In this document: piece after piece, positions 26,234 to 34,263 of the stretch
Numbering within the stretch: position 1 is the stretch's first letter
Layout of the letters: every line of letters begins with the position of its first letter
Source of the DNA: DATAUD01 sp036501665
GTDB lineage: Bacteria; Verrucomicrobiota; Verrucomicrobiia; Limisphaerales; Palsa-1400
DNA length: 64,000 nucleotides
Reading direction: 5' to 3'
Assembly: GCA_036501665.1 (NCBI GenBank)
Contig: DASXZW010000097.1
Span: 1-64,000, forward strand
Made by a program: the position numbers and the translations under genes
Notes under the pieces: generated by a model
What the model was told of the DNA's origin: nothing
What the model saw: only the letters and a program-made list of their open reading frames with translations
Database searches by the model: none

Positions 26234-26444
26234 CGGGAAAAACGGTTCCGAGATGCGCGAGGAATATGATTTTTCGCGCGGGCAACGAGGCAAACACGCC
26301 CGACGTTATTCAGAAGGCAGCAACGTTGTTGTGCTTGACCCCGATGTTGCGAAAGTGTTTCCAACCGCCGCAACTGTTAATGATTCATTACGAGCGCTGG
26401 CTGGAATCATTCGCAAAAGCCAAAAGAATTTGGCTACAAAATAA
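26217..26444 (+). CDS. Antitoxin partner of BrnT
   Basis: 75 residues from the ATG at 26217, inside the end of the toxin gene. It has the EYDFSRGQRGKHARRY leader common to one group of BrnT partners, then VVVLDPDVAKVFP and VNDSLRALAGI, which fits a ribbon-helix-helix-like DNA-binding segment. It should neutralise the toxin and repress the pair. It differs from classic BrnA in lacking the long conserved C-terminal motif. Toxin-first order is the rule for brnTA. Confidence 0.85.
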   Translation: MKKSLNGKNGSEMREEYDFSRGQRGKHARRYSEGSNVVVLDPDVAKVFPTAATVNDSLRALAGIIRKSQKNLATK

Positions 26445-26497
26445 GCGCGCCGACGATTTGTCCTCGGATAGCTCGGCAAACGGCTATAAGTGTTTGA

Positions 26498-27487
26498 ATG
26501 AACGAGCCTTCACCTCAAGCTCCGGAGTTACCTGAAAGGACCGATTCCGCTCAAAGGGGCGGACCCAAAAATTCTTTTGGCTGGAGGATGGCAAAATTTA
26601 CTTTGTGGTCTCCGTTTGTGGGATTTTTCCTTTTCGGGCTTTTAGGCGAGCTCGTTAAATCCGGTAACGAAACCACCCCCAAGCAGTGGACTGCACTATG
26701 CGGAGCTTTTTCTTTGTTTTTTGCGGGAGGGATTACTTTGGGAATAAAAGCTTTGCGCACAAGTAAGCTTGAGGGACGCAAAGGGATCTATGGACGTGCG
26801 CTAACAGGAATGGTGTTCCACGGCTTATTTTTGGCACTGATGATTTGCCTTATTGGTTCCAATATTTGGCTCTTAAAATTACAAACCCAACAGAAACAGC
26901 AAGAAGCCTCGGATATGCAAAAAGTTAAGAAACTCACCGACCTGCGCGATGCCGCAACCACGGATTTTGGGTTGAAGGTGAAGGAATTGTTAGAGCACTA
27001 CCGATCTTCCGGGACCGCGTTAAGAGAAGCGGAGGTCCTGAACGCGGCTTCGGTGAGAACTCAGGAAGATTTGAAGATCCGCGAGCAGATAGTGAGCAAT
27101 TTCACCGCGTCGAGTAAATCGTTGAAGGAACTTTTGGAACACGGTCCAGAGCTTTACGATCAGGAACTTGAAAAACGCAACCTGCCGCGCCGCTTCCGAG
27201 TAACAAGCGTCAAAGCGTTTACAAAGACATTTTATAGCAACTCAGCCCCAAATATATGGGCCTACCGCCAAGCTGAGGTGCGATGCGGCGAAGCGATGTT
27301 GAAATGGCTCAATTTTCTCGATGAAACTTGGGGGCAATGGGAATATCTTTCTGCAACTCAACAAATCGAATTTAAAGACCACGAAAAGCTGACGGAATAT
27401 AACGCCGTGCTCGCGGAATTAAGCCAAGCCAGCGTGGAGAAGGTTAAGCTGGAGCAGAAAGCTCCTCAGCAGAAGTCCGCCCAGTGA
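26498..27487 (+). CDS. Membrane protein of unknown function with a coiled-coil tail
   Basis: 329 residues, no family recognised. A polar Pro-rich start (about 1-30) leads to three hydrophobic helices (about 35-53, 66-84 and 105-126). The remaining 200 residues are helical and charged, with heptad-like stretches rich in Lys, Glu and Leu (QKQQEASDMQKVKKLTDLRD, LREAEVLNAAS) and end in a Gln/Lys tail. This suggests a membrane-anchored cytoplasmic or periplasmic helical domain. Its last 44 bases overlap the convergent cobA-hemD gene, so both 3' ends are shared. Confidence 0.75.
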   Translation: MNEPSPQAPELPERTDSAQRGGPKNSFGWRMAKFTLWSPFVGFFLFGLLGELVKSGNETTPKQWTALCGAFSLFFAGGITLGIKALRTSKLEGRKGIYGRALTGMVFHGLFLALMICLIGSNIWLLKLQTQQKQQEASDMQKVKKLTDLRDAATTDFGLKVKELLEHYRSSGTALREAEVLNAASVRTQEDLKIREQIVSNFTASSKSLKELLEHGPELYDQELEKRNLPRRFRVTSVKAFTKTFYSNSAPNIWAYRQAEVRCGEAMLKWLNFLDETWGQWEYLSATQQIEFKDHEKLTEYNAVLAELSQASVEKVKLEQKAPQQKSAQ

Positions 27488-28991
27488 GCCCCTTTACCAA
27501 TCCTTCTACCGTATGCTCTTTGGATTCTAGGTCCACTTTTAGGTTGAGGGCTTTGAGGGCTTTGCTGGTTTCGGGGCCGATTGAGGCGAGCTTGATTTTT
27601 GGGTGGCGCGTCAATAATTCTTTCAAGTTTATCCGCGCGTGAAAATTTTCGACGGCTGAACTGCTTGCGAACGTGATCCAGTCCGCGCCTTCTTCCAGAA
27701 GTCGGGCGGCGGCTCCGGTGCGGTCGTCCGTTTCAGGAACGGTTTTATAGACGGGCGCTTCATCGACGATTGCGCCCATGCTTTCCAGCGCGACGGGCAA
27801 TTCGCGGTTCGCCACCTCGGCACGAAGCAGCAGGACTTTCAGGTTTTCCAGGCTGCCGTCCGCCGCCATCGCTTCGGCCACTTTTGTGGCGACGTACTCC
27901 TGCGGGGTTACATCGACTTTGAGATGCAACTCGCGCAACTTCGCCGCCGTTGCCGGCCCGACTGCTGCGATGCGCGCGCCGCCAATATCGCGCATGTCCT
28001 GGAACGCCTTGAAAAACAGATCGAAGAACGCCGTGACGCCGTTGGGACTCGTGAACACAAGCCAGTCATACGAGTTCAACTCCAGCAACACATCCAAAAT
28101 CACCTGTCGATCCGAAGGCGGGCCGATGCGAATGGTCGGAATCTCCAGCACGTCCGCGCCGAGTTCCAGCAGGCGGCGCGAAAGCTGGCTGGCTTGTTCG
28201 CGCGTGCGCGTGACGACGATGCGCTGTCCGAACAGCGGTCGCTTCTCGAACCAATTCAGTTTGTCGCGGAGCTTCACGACATCCCCGATGACCGTCATCC
28301 CCGGTGGCTTGAACCCAGCCTTCTCCGCGACTTCAGCAATCGTCTTCAAAGTACCGCAAACGGTTTGCTGGCGACCCGTCGTGGCCCAACGAATCATCGC
28401 AACGGGTGTGTCCGCCGCCATGCCATTGCTAACTAATGACTCCCCAATCTCTTTAATTCGGCTGACGCCCATCAATACTATTTTTGTTCCCGGCGTTTTG
28501 GCCACTTGCGCCCAATCGATTTCAGGCTCGTCCTTAGTCGGGTCTTCGTGCCCGGTGAGAATTGTGAAAGCGGCGCATTCGCCGCGATGCGTGACGGGAA
28601 TTCCGGCGTAATTCGGCCCGGCTATGCTCGATGAAATGCCCGGCACAACTTCAAACGCGACACCTGCCGCCGCCAATTCCCCGGCCTCCTCGCCGCCGCG
28701 CCCAAACACGTAGGGATCGCCGCCCTTGAGGCGCACGACGCATTTGCCGCCGGTGGCCTTGTCAATAAGCAATTGATTTAATTGTTCCTGCGGGATGGCG
28801 TGGTCATTGGAGCGCTTCCCGGCGTAAATCAATTCCGCGTCGGGCTTGGTGTGGCGCAGCAGGTCGAGATTCACCAGCGCGTCATAAACCACCACATCAG
28901 CGCGCCCGAGCAACTCCGCTCCTCGCACGGTGATCAAGCCCGCATCGCCCGGCCCCGCGCCGACGAGATAAACGATCCCTTTGGATTTCAT
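27444..28991 (-). CDS. Fused uroporphyrinogen-III C-methyltransferase and uroporphyrinogen-III synthase
   Basis: 515 residues. Residues 1-245 are CobA/SUMT: VYLVGAGPGDAGLITVRG, VVYDALV, RLKGGDPYVFGRGGEE, VVPGISSSIAGPNYAGIPVTHR and the late PGMTVIGDVV. Residues about 255-505 are HemD: RIVVTRTREQASQLS, WLVFTSPNGVTAFFD and ADWITFASSSAVENF. The fusion makes uroporphyrinogen III and diverts it to precorrin-2 for sirohaem or cobamide. This fusion is known from several phyla. The start lies 66 bases from the edge of a GGATTA array, so the array lies in its upstream region. Confidence 0.93.
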   Translation of the reverse strand: MKSKGIVYLVGAGPGDAGLITVRGAELLGRADVVVYDALVNLDLLRHTKPDAELIYAGKRSNDHAIPQEQLNQLLIDKATGGKCVVRLKGGDPYVFGRGGEEAGELAAAGVAFEVVPGISSSIAGPNYAGIPVTHRGECAAFTILTGHEDPTKDEPEIDWAQVAKTPGTKIVLMGVSRIKEIGESLVSNGMAADTPVAMIRWATTGRQQTVCGTLKTIAEVAEKAGFKPPGMTVIGDVVKLRDKLNWFEKRPLFGQRIVVTRTREQASQLSRRLLELGADVLEIPTIRIGPPSDRQVILDVLLELNSYDWLVFTSPNGVTAFFDLFFKAFQDMRDIGGARIAAVGPATAAKLRELHLKVDVTPQEYVATKVAEAMAADGSLENLKVLLLRAEVANRELPVALESMGAIVDEAPVYKTVPETDDRTGAAARLLEEGADWITFASSSAVENFHARINLKELLTRHPKIKLASIGPETSKALKALNLKVDLESKEHTVEGLVKGLTGRTSAEELSAPA

Positions 28992-29056
28992 TGTGTGGGA
29001 AGTCTATGCCTCAATGGCCAATCGCGCAATGACACTGCTCCGTCTTCCGATTCCCA

Positions 29057-29211
29057 TCCTAATCGTAATCTTAATCCTACTCTTAATCTTCTAATGAAAT
29101 TGATTAGGATTAGGATTAGGATTAGGATTAGGATTAGGATTAGGATTAGGATTAGGATTAGGATTAGGATTAGGATTAGGATTAGGATTAGGATTAGGAT
29201 TACGATTAGGA
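29057..29211. repeat. GGATTA hexamer tandem array with a diverged inverted arm
   Basis: Bases 29102-29202 are a perfect head-to-tail array of GGATTA (about 17 copies, 101 bases), followed by one unit with a G-to-C change. On the other side, 29057-29095 reads as about six degenerate copies on the opposite strand. The outermost 14 bases of the two sides (29057-29070 and 29198-29211) are exact inverted repeats, so the whole can fold into a large hairpin. The TAA stop of the MnmC-type gene (29206-29208) lies inside the last unit. Confidence 0.95.
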
Positions 29212-30054
29212 GCGGGAGGAAGTGAACTGGGGATGTTGCACTAATTCTTCCCAGCTTTCGGCGGAGAGGGGCGACTGGCGATAAACCGGTTCCCGCAACG
29301 GTTCGGCGCTTTTGGATTTTCGCACCCGTTGCAGCCACGAAGTCGGAAGCGGCTCGTGGAGCAATTCGAGGCTATTCGCCGCGATGGTTGTTTCCTCTTT
29401 CTCGCCTGTGGCATGGCCGACTCCCACGTAAAACCCTGCCAACAATAATGTCACGCGCAACATTGTGCTCCGCGAATAAGTTGGCATTGCGCACGGGCGG
29501 TTCGGGTCGAGGCGGCGAAACAGATCGCGGAACAGCGGCGCGCTCCACATCGCCGGATTTCGCGCGGGAGAAAAGGCATCGAAGAGAATTGCGTGCGGGG
29601 GCGGAAGGGCAGGGGAGTTAGGCTTCATCAACCCTGGAAAATCGCCGGGCCGCCATTCCCATTCGACGCGCGAAAATGAGACGCGCCCTTGCTCGATGAA
29701 TTCCGAAAGGATTTTCTCATATCCCGCCAGATACCCTAGCTTGTCTGCGTTTTCCACCGCAAATCGCAACGGCTCAATCGTCCAATCAAAGCTAATCACG
29801 CGCAGGGGACACGGAAATTCCGAGGCGGCGCGAATCACTGCCAACACATTCGCCGCCGCGCCAAGTCCGACGTCCCAAACGACAAATTCGCCCGCATGAT
29901 TGCGCAATCGTTCGCGGAGCTTGAGTTGGTTGACGTAAAGCGCCTCCGCCTCCGCCGCCGGCCCGATCACCGGGTGAAACGTTTCGTTCTCCGCCAGCGA
30001 GCGGACGCTGAATGCGCCGTTGACCAAGCGGACGAGTTGATAATTTTCGCTCAA
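29206..30054 (-). CDS. mnmD: MnmC-type tRNA U34 methyltransferase (DUF752 domain only)
   Basis: 282 residues. The SAM-binding core has VWDVGLGAAANVLAVI and ISFDWTIEPLRFAV, and the family motif FDAFSPARNPAMW is complete. The protein matches the methyltransferase half of MnmC, which makes mnm5(s2)U in the tRNA wobble position. The oxidase half found in gamma-proteobacterial MnmC is absent, so this is the stand-alone (MnmD) type. The last residues (FTSSRS) and the stop codon run into the GGATTA array, so the C-terminus may vary between strains. Confidence 0.88.
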   Translation of the reverse strand: MSENYQLVRLVNGAFSVRSLAENETFHPVIGPAAEAEALYVNQLKLRERLRNHAGEFVVWDVGLGAAANVLAVIRAASEFPCPLRVISFDWTIEPLRFAVENADKLGYLAGYEKILSEFIEQGRVSFSRVEWEWRPGDFPGLMKPNSPALPPPHAILFDAFSPARNPAMWSAPLFRDLFRRLDPNRPCAMPTYSRSTMLRVTLLLAGFYVGVGHATGEKEETTIAANSLELLHEPLPTSWLQRVRKSKSAEPLREPVYRQSPLSAESWEELVQHPQFTSSRS

Positions 30055-30181
30055 ACGTGATTAGTAACGCGGCGCTCGAGGCGTATGTCAACTAGGCTGA
30101 CGTGTCTGAAATAATGCAACTTATCGAAAATCAATGCTGAGAACTTCCTATTGACAGAGATTGAGGGTTTCCGTGGCGATC

Positions 30182-30209
30182 ACGGACGCCTCGGCGAGGC
30201 GTCCCTACC
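30182..30209 (+). repeat. 28-bp dispersed palindromic repeat (copy 2)
   Basis: Matches 9455-9482 in inverted orientation with one mismatch. The GC-rich palindrome centred on CTCGGCGAG lies in the 235-base gap (30055-30289) between the divergent MnmC-type and Lrp genes. TTGACA occurs at 30151-30156, but no good -10 box follows at a normal distance. Confidence 0.75.
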
Positions 30210-30289
30210 CTCGAAATTCAGATGCGCCGATGTGGCGTTTGTTAAAAGGTTCCATTGCGCGGGACATCGGGAATTGGTAACAATGCGGG

Positions 30290-30769
30290 ATGGATGCGCT
30301 ACTGAAACTTTTGCAGGAAAACGCGACGCTCAAGCCAGGGCAATTGGCGAAGATGCTCAATGCGAGCGAGGGCGAAATCGCCGACAAAATCAAGGCCCTT
30401 GAGCGCGACCACATGATTCTTGGCTATCGCGCCGTGCTGAACGAAGACAAGATCGGGGCTGACACGGTGCGCGCAGTCATCGAGGTGAAGATTACCCCGG
30501 AGCGCGGCGGCGGGTTTGATCGACTCGCGGAGCGGATCGCGAAATATCCTGAAGTGCGGTCGTGTTACTTGATGTCCGGCGGTTATGATTTGCAGGTGGT
30601 CGTCGAAGGGAAGAATTTGCGCGAGGTGGCCACGTTCGTTTCCGAAAAGTTGGCGACCATCCACGGCGTTGTTTCGACTGCCACGCATTTCATGCTCAAA
30701 GTTTATAAAGAGCACGGCATGATGCTCGCGGAAGAAAAAAACGAAGAGCGTCTCGCAGTTTCGCCGTAA
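30290..30769 (+). CDS. Lrp/AsnC-family transcriptional regulator
   Basis: 159 residues. The N-terminal helix-turn-helix (about 1-50) has LKPGQLAKMLNASEGEIADKI. It is followed by the link DHMILGYRAVLNEDKIG and the RAM/ligand domain (EVKITPERGGGFD, YLMSGGYDLQVVVEG, ATHFMLKVYKEHG). The protein belongs to the group with a slightly degenerate HTH also seen next to aminotransferases. The class V aminotransferase gene lies convergently 41 bases away, a common partner for this regulator family, though regulation of it is only inferred. Confidence 0.93.
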   Translation: MDALLKLLQENATLKPGQLAKMLNASEGEIADKIKALERDHMILGYRAVLNEDKIGADTVRAVIEVKITPERGGGFDRLAERIAKYPEVRSCYLMSGGYDLQVVVEGKNLREVATFVSEKLATIHGVVSTATHFMLKVYKEHGMMLAEEKNEERLAVSP

Positions 30770-30810
30770 CGAAGAACTGCAAAACGCGCTTTGACTTGCC
30801 GGCCTGCCGA

Positions 30811-31899
30811 CTAAAACTGCTTCATTCCCACGTCCAATGCGGCGTAGAGCTGGTTCATGGTCGCTTCGGTTTCGTCGCCCATGTTTGAAATGCGGAAGGT
30901 TGTGCCCTTGATTTTTCCGTAGCCGCCGTCAATCAAAAAGCCCTGGTCCTTCACCGATTTTTGCAGCTTGGCGACATCCACGACGCGACCGCCGGGTTTT
31001 GCGCCGTTGTTCACGCAAGTCAGCGTCAGCGATTCAAAGCCGGCTTCCGGGTATAGCGTGAAACCGTGTTTTGCGGCCCACGCGCGGGTTTGCTCGGCGA
31101 GCTTCTTGTGTCGCGCGTAACGGGCATCGAGGCCCTCGGCAAAGAAATCCTCCAGCTTCGAGGCCAGCGCGTAAACGTGGCCGATGCTCGGCGTGCTGGG
31201 TGTCATGCTTTGCTCGGCGTTCTTCTGGAATTCAACGAAGTCAAAATAATATCCGCGATCGGTCGTTGTGGCCGCCTTGGCTAGTGCCGCCGGTGAACAG
31301 ACGAATACTGCCAGGCCAGGCGGCATCGCGAACGCTTTTTGCGTCCCGGCCAAAAGGACGTCGATGCCAAGTGCGTCGAAGTCCAGTTTGACTGCGGTCA
31401 TGGAACTGACGGCATCGACGATGAACGTGACGTCGGGAAATTTTTTCTTTAACGCGGCAATTTCCTCGATGGGACTCATCACGCCGGTCGAAGTTTCATT
31501 ATGGATCAGCGTCAGGGCGTCGAATTGGCCGGTCGCCAGTTTTGCTTCGATTTGCGAAGCGCGGATTGGCGAACCCCACGGCACTTGAAGCGCTTCGGCT
31601 TGTTTGCCGCAACGCTTGGAGACATCGAGCCATTTGTCCGAAAAAGCGCCACACATGCAGTTGAGGACTCGTTTGTGAACGAGATTTCGGACCGCGCCTT
31701 CCATCACGCCCCACGCCGAGGATGTGCTCAGGTAAACCAACTGCTTCGTCGAGAGCAATTGCTGCAATTGCGGCTGGATTTTGGCGTAAAGGTCTTTGAA
31801 TCCCTGACCGCGATGGCCAATCATCGGCGAGCAAAACGCCTTGAAAGTCTTCGGGCTGACCTCGACGGGTCCGGGAATATGCAATTTTACATGCGTCAT
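30811..31899 (-). CDS. Class V aminotransferase (alanine-glyoxylate / serine-pyruvate type)
   Basis: 362 residues from the ATG at 31899; the frame extends nine codons further without homology. The PLP fold shows LHIPGPVEVSP, STSSAWGVMEGAVRN (cofactor phosphate), TLIHNETSTGVM, FIVDAVSSM (Asp to the pyridine nitrogen) and AGTQKAFAMPPG, whose Lys near residue 195 forms the Schiff base. The C-terminal domain has the substrate Arg in TTFRISNMGD. Likely reactions are glyoxylate plus alanine or serine, in photorespiratory-type or serine metabolism. serA at 58301 is another serine gene in the window but is not linked. Confidence 0.92.
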   Translation of the reverse strand: MTHVKLHIPGPVEVSPKTFKAFCSPMIGHRGQGFKDLYAKIQPQLQQLLSTKQLVYLSTSSAWGVMEGAVRNLVHKRVLNCMCGAFSDKWLDVSKRCGKQAEALQVPWGSPIRASQIEAKLATGQFDALTLIHNETSTGVMSPIEEIAALKKKFPDVTFIVDAVSSMTAVKLDFDALGIDVLLAGTQKAFAMPPGLAVFVCSPAALAKAATTTDRGYYFDFVEFQKNAEQSMTPSTPSIGHVYALASKLEDFFAEGLDARYARHKKLAEQTRAWAAKHGFTLYPEAGFESLTLTCVNNGAKPGGRVVDVAKLQKSVKDQGFLIDGGYGKIKGTTFRISNMGDETEATMNQLYAALDVGMKQF

Positions 31900-32010
31900 A
31901 AATGAGTTCTCCAAGCGGCGGCTCAAGCCATTGCCACTTAGTGAAATTTTTCACAAGCGATGCGGTCTGGCAAGAGAAGTTTGCGCGAAAAGCGTCCAGA
32001 GAGGAAAGGA

Positions 32011-32204
32011 ACCGCGAAATACACTAAAGACGCGAAAATCAGTTCCAAAAAAATCCAGTCCTCGCTTTTCTCCATGCTCTCGTAAAAGTCTTCGCCTTTT
32101 TTGACCGGATTTTTCATCTTTGTCTTCTTCCTTACCTTCTGTTCAAAATCCTGCTTGCGGGTACTTTCCCGTCTTCTTTTCGCGTCTTTAGCGTATTTCG
32201 CGGT
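32011..32204. repeat. Inverted-repeat element flanked by two 28-bp arms
   Basis: Bases 32011-32038 and 32177-32204 are inverted copies of each other with a single mismatch, enclosing about 138 bases. On the minus strand the element would read TAKYAKDAK, a peptide often seen in spurious translations of a repeat widespread in Verrucomicrobia and other soil bacteria. It occupies most of the 374-base gap between the aminotransferase and the ABC-F gene. The rest of the gap holds no gene that I can see. Confidence 0.75.
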
Positions 32205-32273
32205 TAGAAATTTTGTTGGCGAGGGTTCGAGTGTCTTGAACCCCGCCCGCAAAGCGCGTATTGTGATCGCTTC

Positions 32274-34184
32274 ATGTTGACGATTTCCGAAGTTAGCAAG
32301 GCCTACGGCCCGCAAACGTTGTTTGAAGATGTCTCGCTTCAAATCAACCGCAACGAGCGCGTTGGCCTTATCGGGCCAAACGGCGCGGGCAAATCCACGT
32401 TGTTCGCGCTCATTCTGGGAACAGACGAACCGGATTCGGGCAGCATCACGCGCGAACGCAACGTGGTGGTTGGTCATTTGCCGCAAGAATCTGCGCCGGC
32501 GGGCGATGCCACCGTTTTGGAACTGGCGATGGCGGTCACGCCGGAAATCGCTGAGCTGCAACGCAAGATCGCGGCATGGGATTCGGAACATCCGGCGGAT
32601 GTGGACCATCACGAGAGCATCCATGCGGAATATGACGCGCTCGGCGGCTATCAACTGGAGCCGAAGGCGAAGCGGATTTTGTCGGGATTGAGCTTTCGCG
32701 AAAAAGATTTCAATCGGCCCTTGCGCGAGATGAGCGGCGGCTGGGTCATGCGCGCCTATCTGGCGAAGCTGCTGACGTTGGAGCCGGACATCCTGATGCT
32801 TGACGAGCCGACAAACCATCTCGACCTCGAATCGCTGCAATGGTTCCAGGAATATTTGCGCGGTTATCCCGGCGGCATCCTGATGATCTCGCACGACCGC
32901 AACTTTCTCAACGAATTGACGACGCACACGCTGGAAATTCGTCAGCGCCGCCTCGTTCGTTACCGGGGCAATTATGATTCGTGCCTGGAACAGCGCGCCG
33001 CCGCCGATGCCCAGCAATTGTCCGCCTACAAAAACCAGCAGCGCGAAATCGCGCATATGATGGAATTCGTGGAGCGGTTTCGCGCGAAGAACACGAAGGC
33101 CGCGCAGGCCCAAAGCAAGCTCAAGCAGATCGAGCGCATGGAGAAAATCGAAGCGCCGCTGAACGATGACAAGAAAATCAATTTTCGATTTCCGCAACCG
33201 GAGCGCGGCGGCCAAAAATCGATCACGCTCAAAAATATTCATCACGCGTATGGCACAAACGTGATTTACAACGGGATGGAATTCCTGGCCGAACGCGGGC
33301 AGCGAACGGTGTTGGTCGGGCCGAACGGCGCAGGCAAATCGACCTTGCTCAAGCTGCTCGCGGGCGTTCTGAAGCCGCAAGCGGGCGAGCGCGAGTTGGG
33401 ACATAACGTCAAGAGCGGGTATTATTCGCAGTATCGGGTTGATATGCTTGACGCTAGTCGGAGCGTGCTGGAAGAGGCGATGGATACGCCGCAACGCATC
33501 ACGGAGGAATCGGTCCGCACGGTGCTGGGATGCTTCCTGTTTCGCGGCGATGATGTCTTCAAGAAAGTCTCGGTGCTGAGCGGAGGAGAAAAAAGCCGGT
33601 TGGCGCTGGTGAAGCTTCTGCTCGACCCGCCAAATTTATTGTTGATGGACGAGCCGACGACGCACCTCGACATGGCGAGCATTGAGGCGCTGATCACGGC
33701 GCTGGAGCAATTTTCCGGGACGATTATTTTCATCAGTCACGACGTTTATTTCATTCGCAAACTCAGCACGCATGTCGTGCGGGTGGAAGGCGGGCGGCTG
33801 GCGCATTATCCCGGCGGTTATCAATATTATCTCGATAAGACTACAGCAGCGGCGGCGGCGGCGGTTGTTCGTCCAACGGCGCAAGTCGCTGCTCCAAAGC
33901 CAAAGGGCAAAGATCAGAAACGCCTTGAAGCTGAAGAACGGCAGGCGCGCTATCGAAAGCAGAAAACTCACATCGACAACGTGAGCCGCCTGGAAAAGGA
34001 AATCGCCCGGCTGGAAACGCGCCAGAAAGAAGTGGCCGTTGAACTAGAAAAACCTGAAACCTACGAAAAAGGCGGGCAGGCGATGCAGTTGAACCGCGAA
34101 TGGCAGGAGAACGCCGACAAGTTGAAAGCCCTTGCGCATGAATGGGAACAGGCGGCTACGAGGTTGGAGGATGCAAGTGTATAA
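32274..34184 (+). CDS. ABC-F family ATPase (Uup/YheS-like)
   Basis: 636 residues, with no membrane segment. Two ABC domains are complete: Walker A GPNGAGKSTL in each, signatures REMSGGW and VLSGGEKSRLALVKLL, Walker B LMLDEPTNHLD and LLMDEPTTHLD. The linker between them is the helical P-site tRNA interaction motif type (AAADAQQLSAYKNQQREI). A C-terminal charged coiled coil (about 545-636) resembles Uup/YheS. ABC-F proteins act on the ribosome, relieving stalling or giving drug resistance. Housekeeping function is likely; resistance is not suggested by context. Confidence 0.93.
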   Translation: MLTISEVSKAYGPQTLFEDVSLQINRNERVGLIGPNGAGKSTLFALILGTDEPDSGSITRERNVVVGHLPQESAPAGDATVLELAMAVTPEIAELQRKIAAWDSEHPADVDHHESIHAEYDALGGYQLEPKAKRILSGLSFREKDFNRPLREMSGGWVMRAYLAKLLTLEPDILMLDEPTNHLDLESLQWFQEYLRGYPGGILMISHDRNFLNELTTHTLEIRQRRLVRYRGNYDSCLEQRAAADAQQLSAYKNQQREIAHMMEFVERFRAKNTKAAQAQSKLKQIERMEKIEAPLNDDKKINFRFPQPERGGQKSITLKNIHHAYGTNVIYNGMEFLAERGQRTVLVGPNGAGKSTLLKLLAGVLKPQAGERELGHNVKSGYYSQYRVDMLDASRSVLEEAMDTPQRITEESVRTVLGCFLFRGDDVFKKVSVLSGGEKSRLALVKLLLDPPNLLLMDEPTTHLDMASIEALITALEQFSGTIIFISHDVYFIRKLSTHVVRVEGGRLAHYPGGYQYYLDKTTAAAAAAVVRPTAQVAAPKPKGKDQKRLEAEERQARYRKQKTHIDNVSRLEKEIARLETRQKEVAVELEKPETYEKGGQAMQLNREWQENADKLKALAHEWEQAATRLEDASV

Positions 34185-34263
34185 AAATCGCCAGCTTTAA
34201 GGGCTCCCCTAGGGTTTTTCCCCTGCTTGACACAAAGTTGATCAATCTTATAGTGCGGAAAAG

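Noticed and set aside
29102..29202. Hexamer array as a telomere or CRISPR
   Set aside because: The unit resembles eukaryotic telomere repeats, but the array is internal and between bacterial genes. There are no spacers, so it is not a CRISPR.
31938..33494. 518-codon minus-strand open frame opposite the ABC-F gene
   Set aside because: It is the antisense shadow of a clear ABC-F ATPase and contains the repeat-derived TAKYAKDAK sequence; no domain is recognised.
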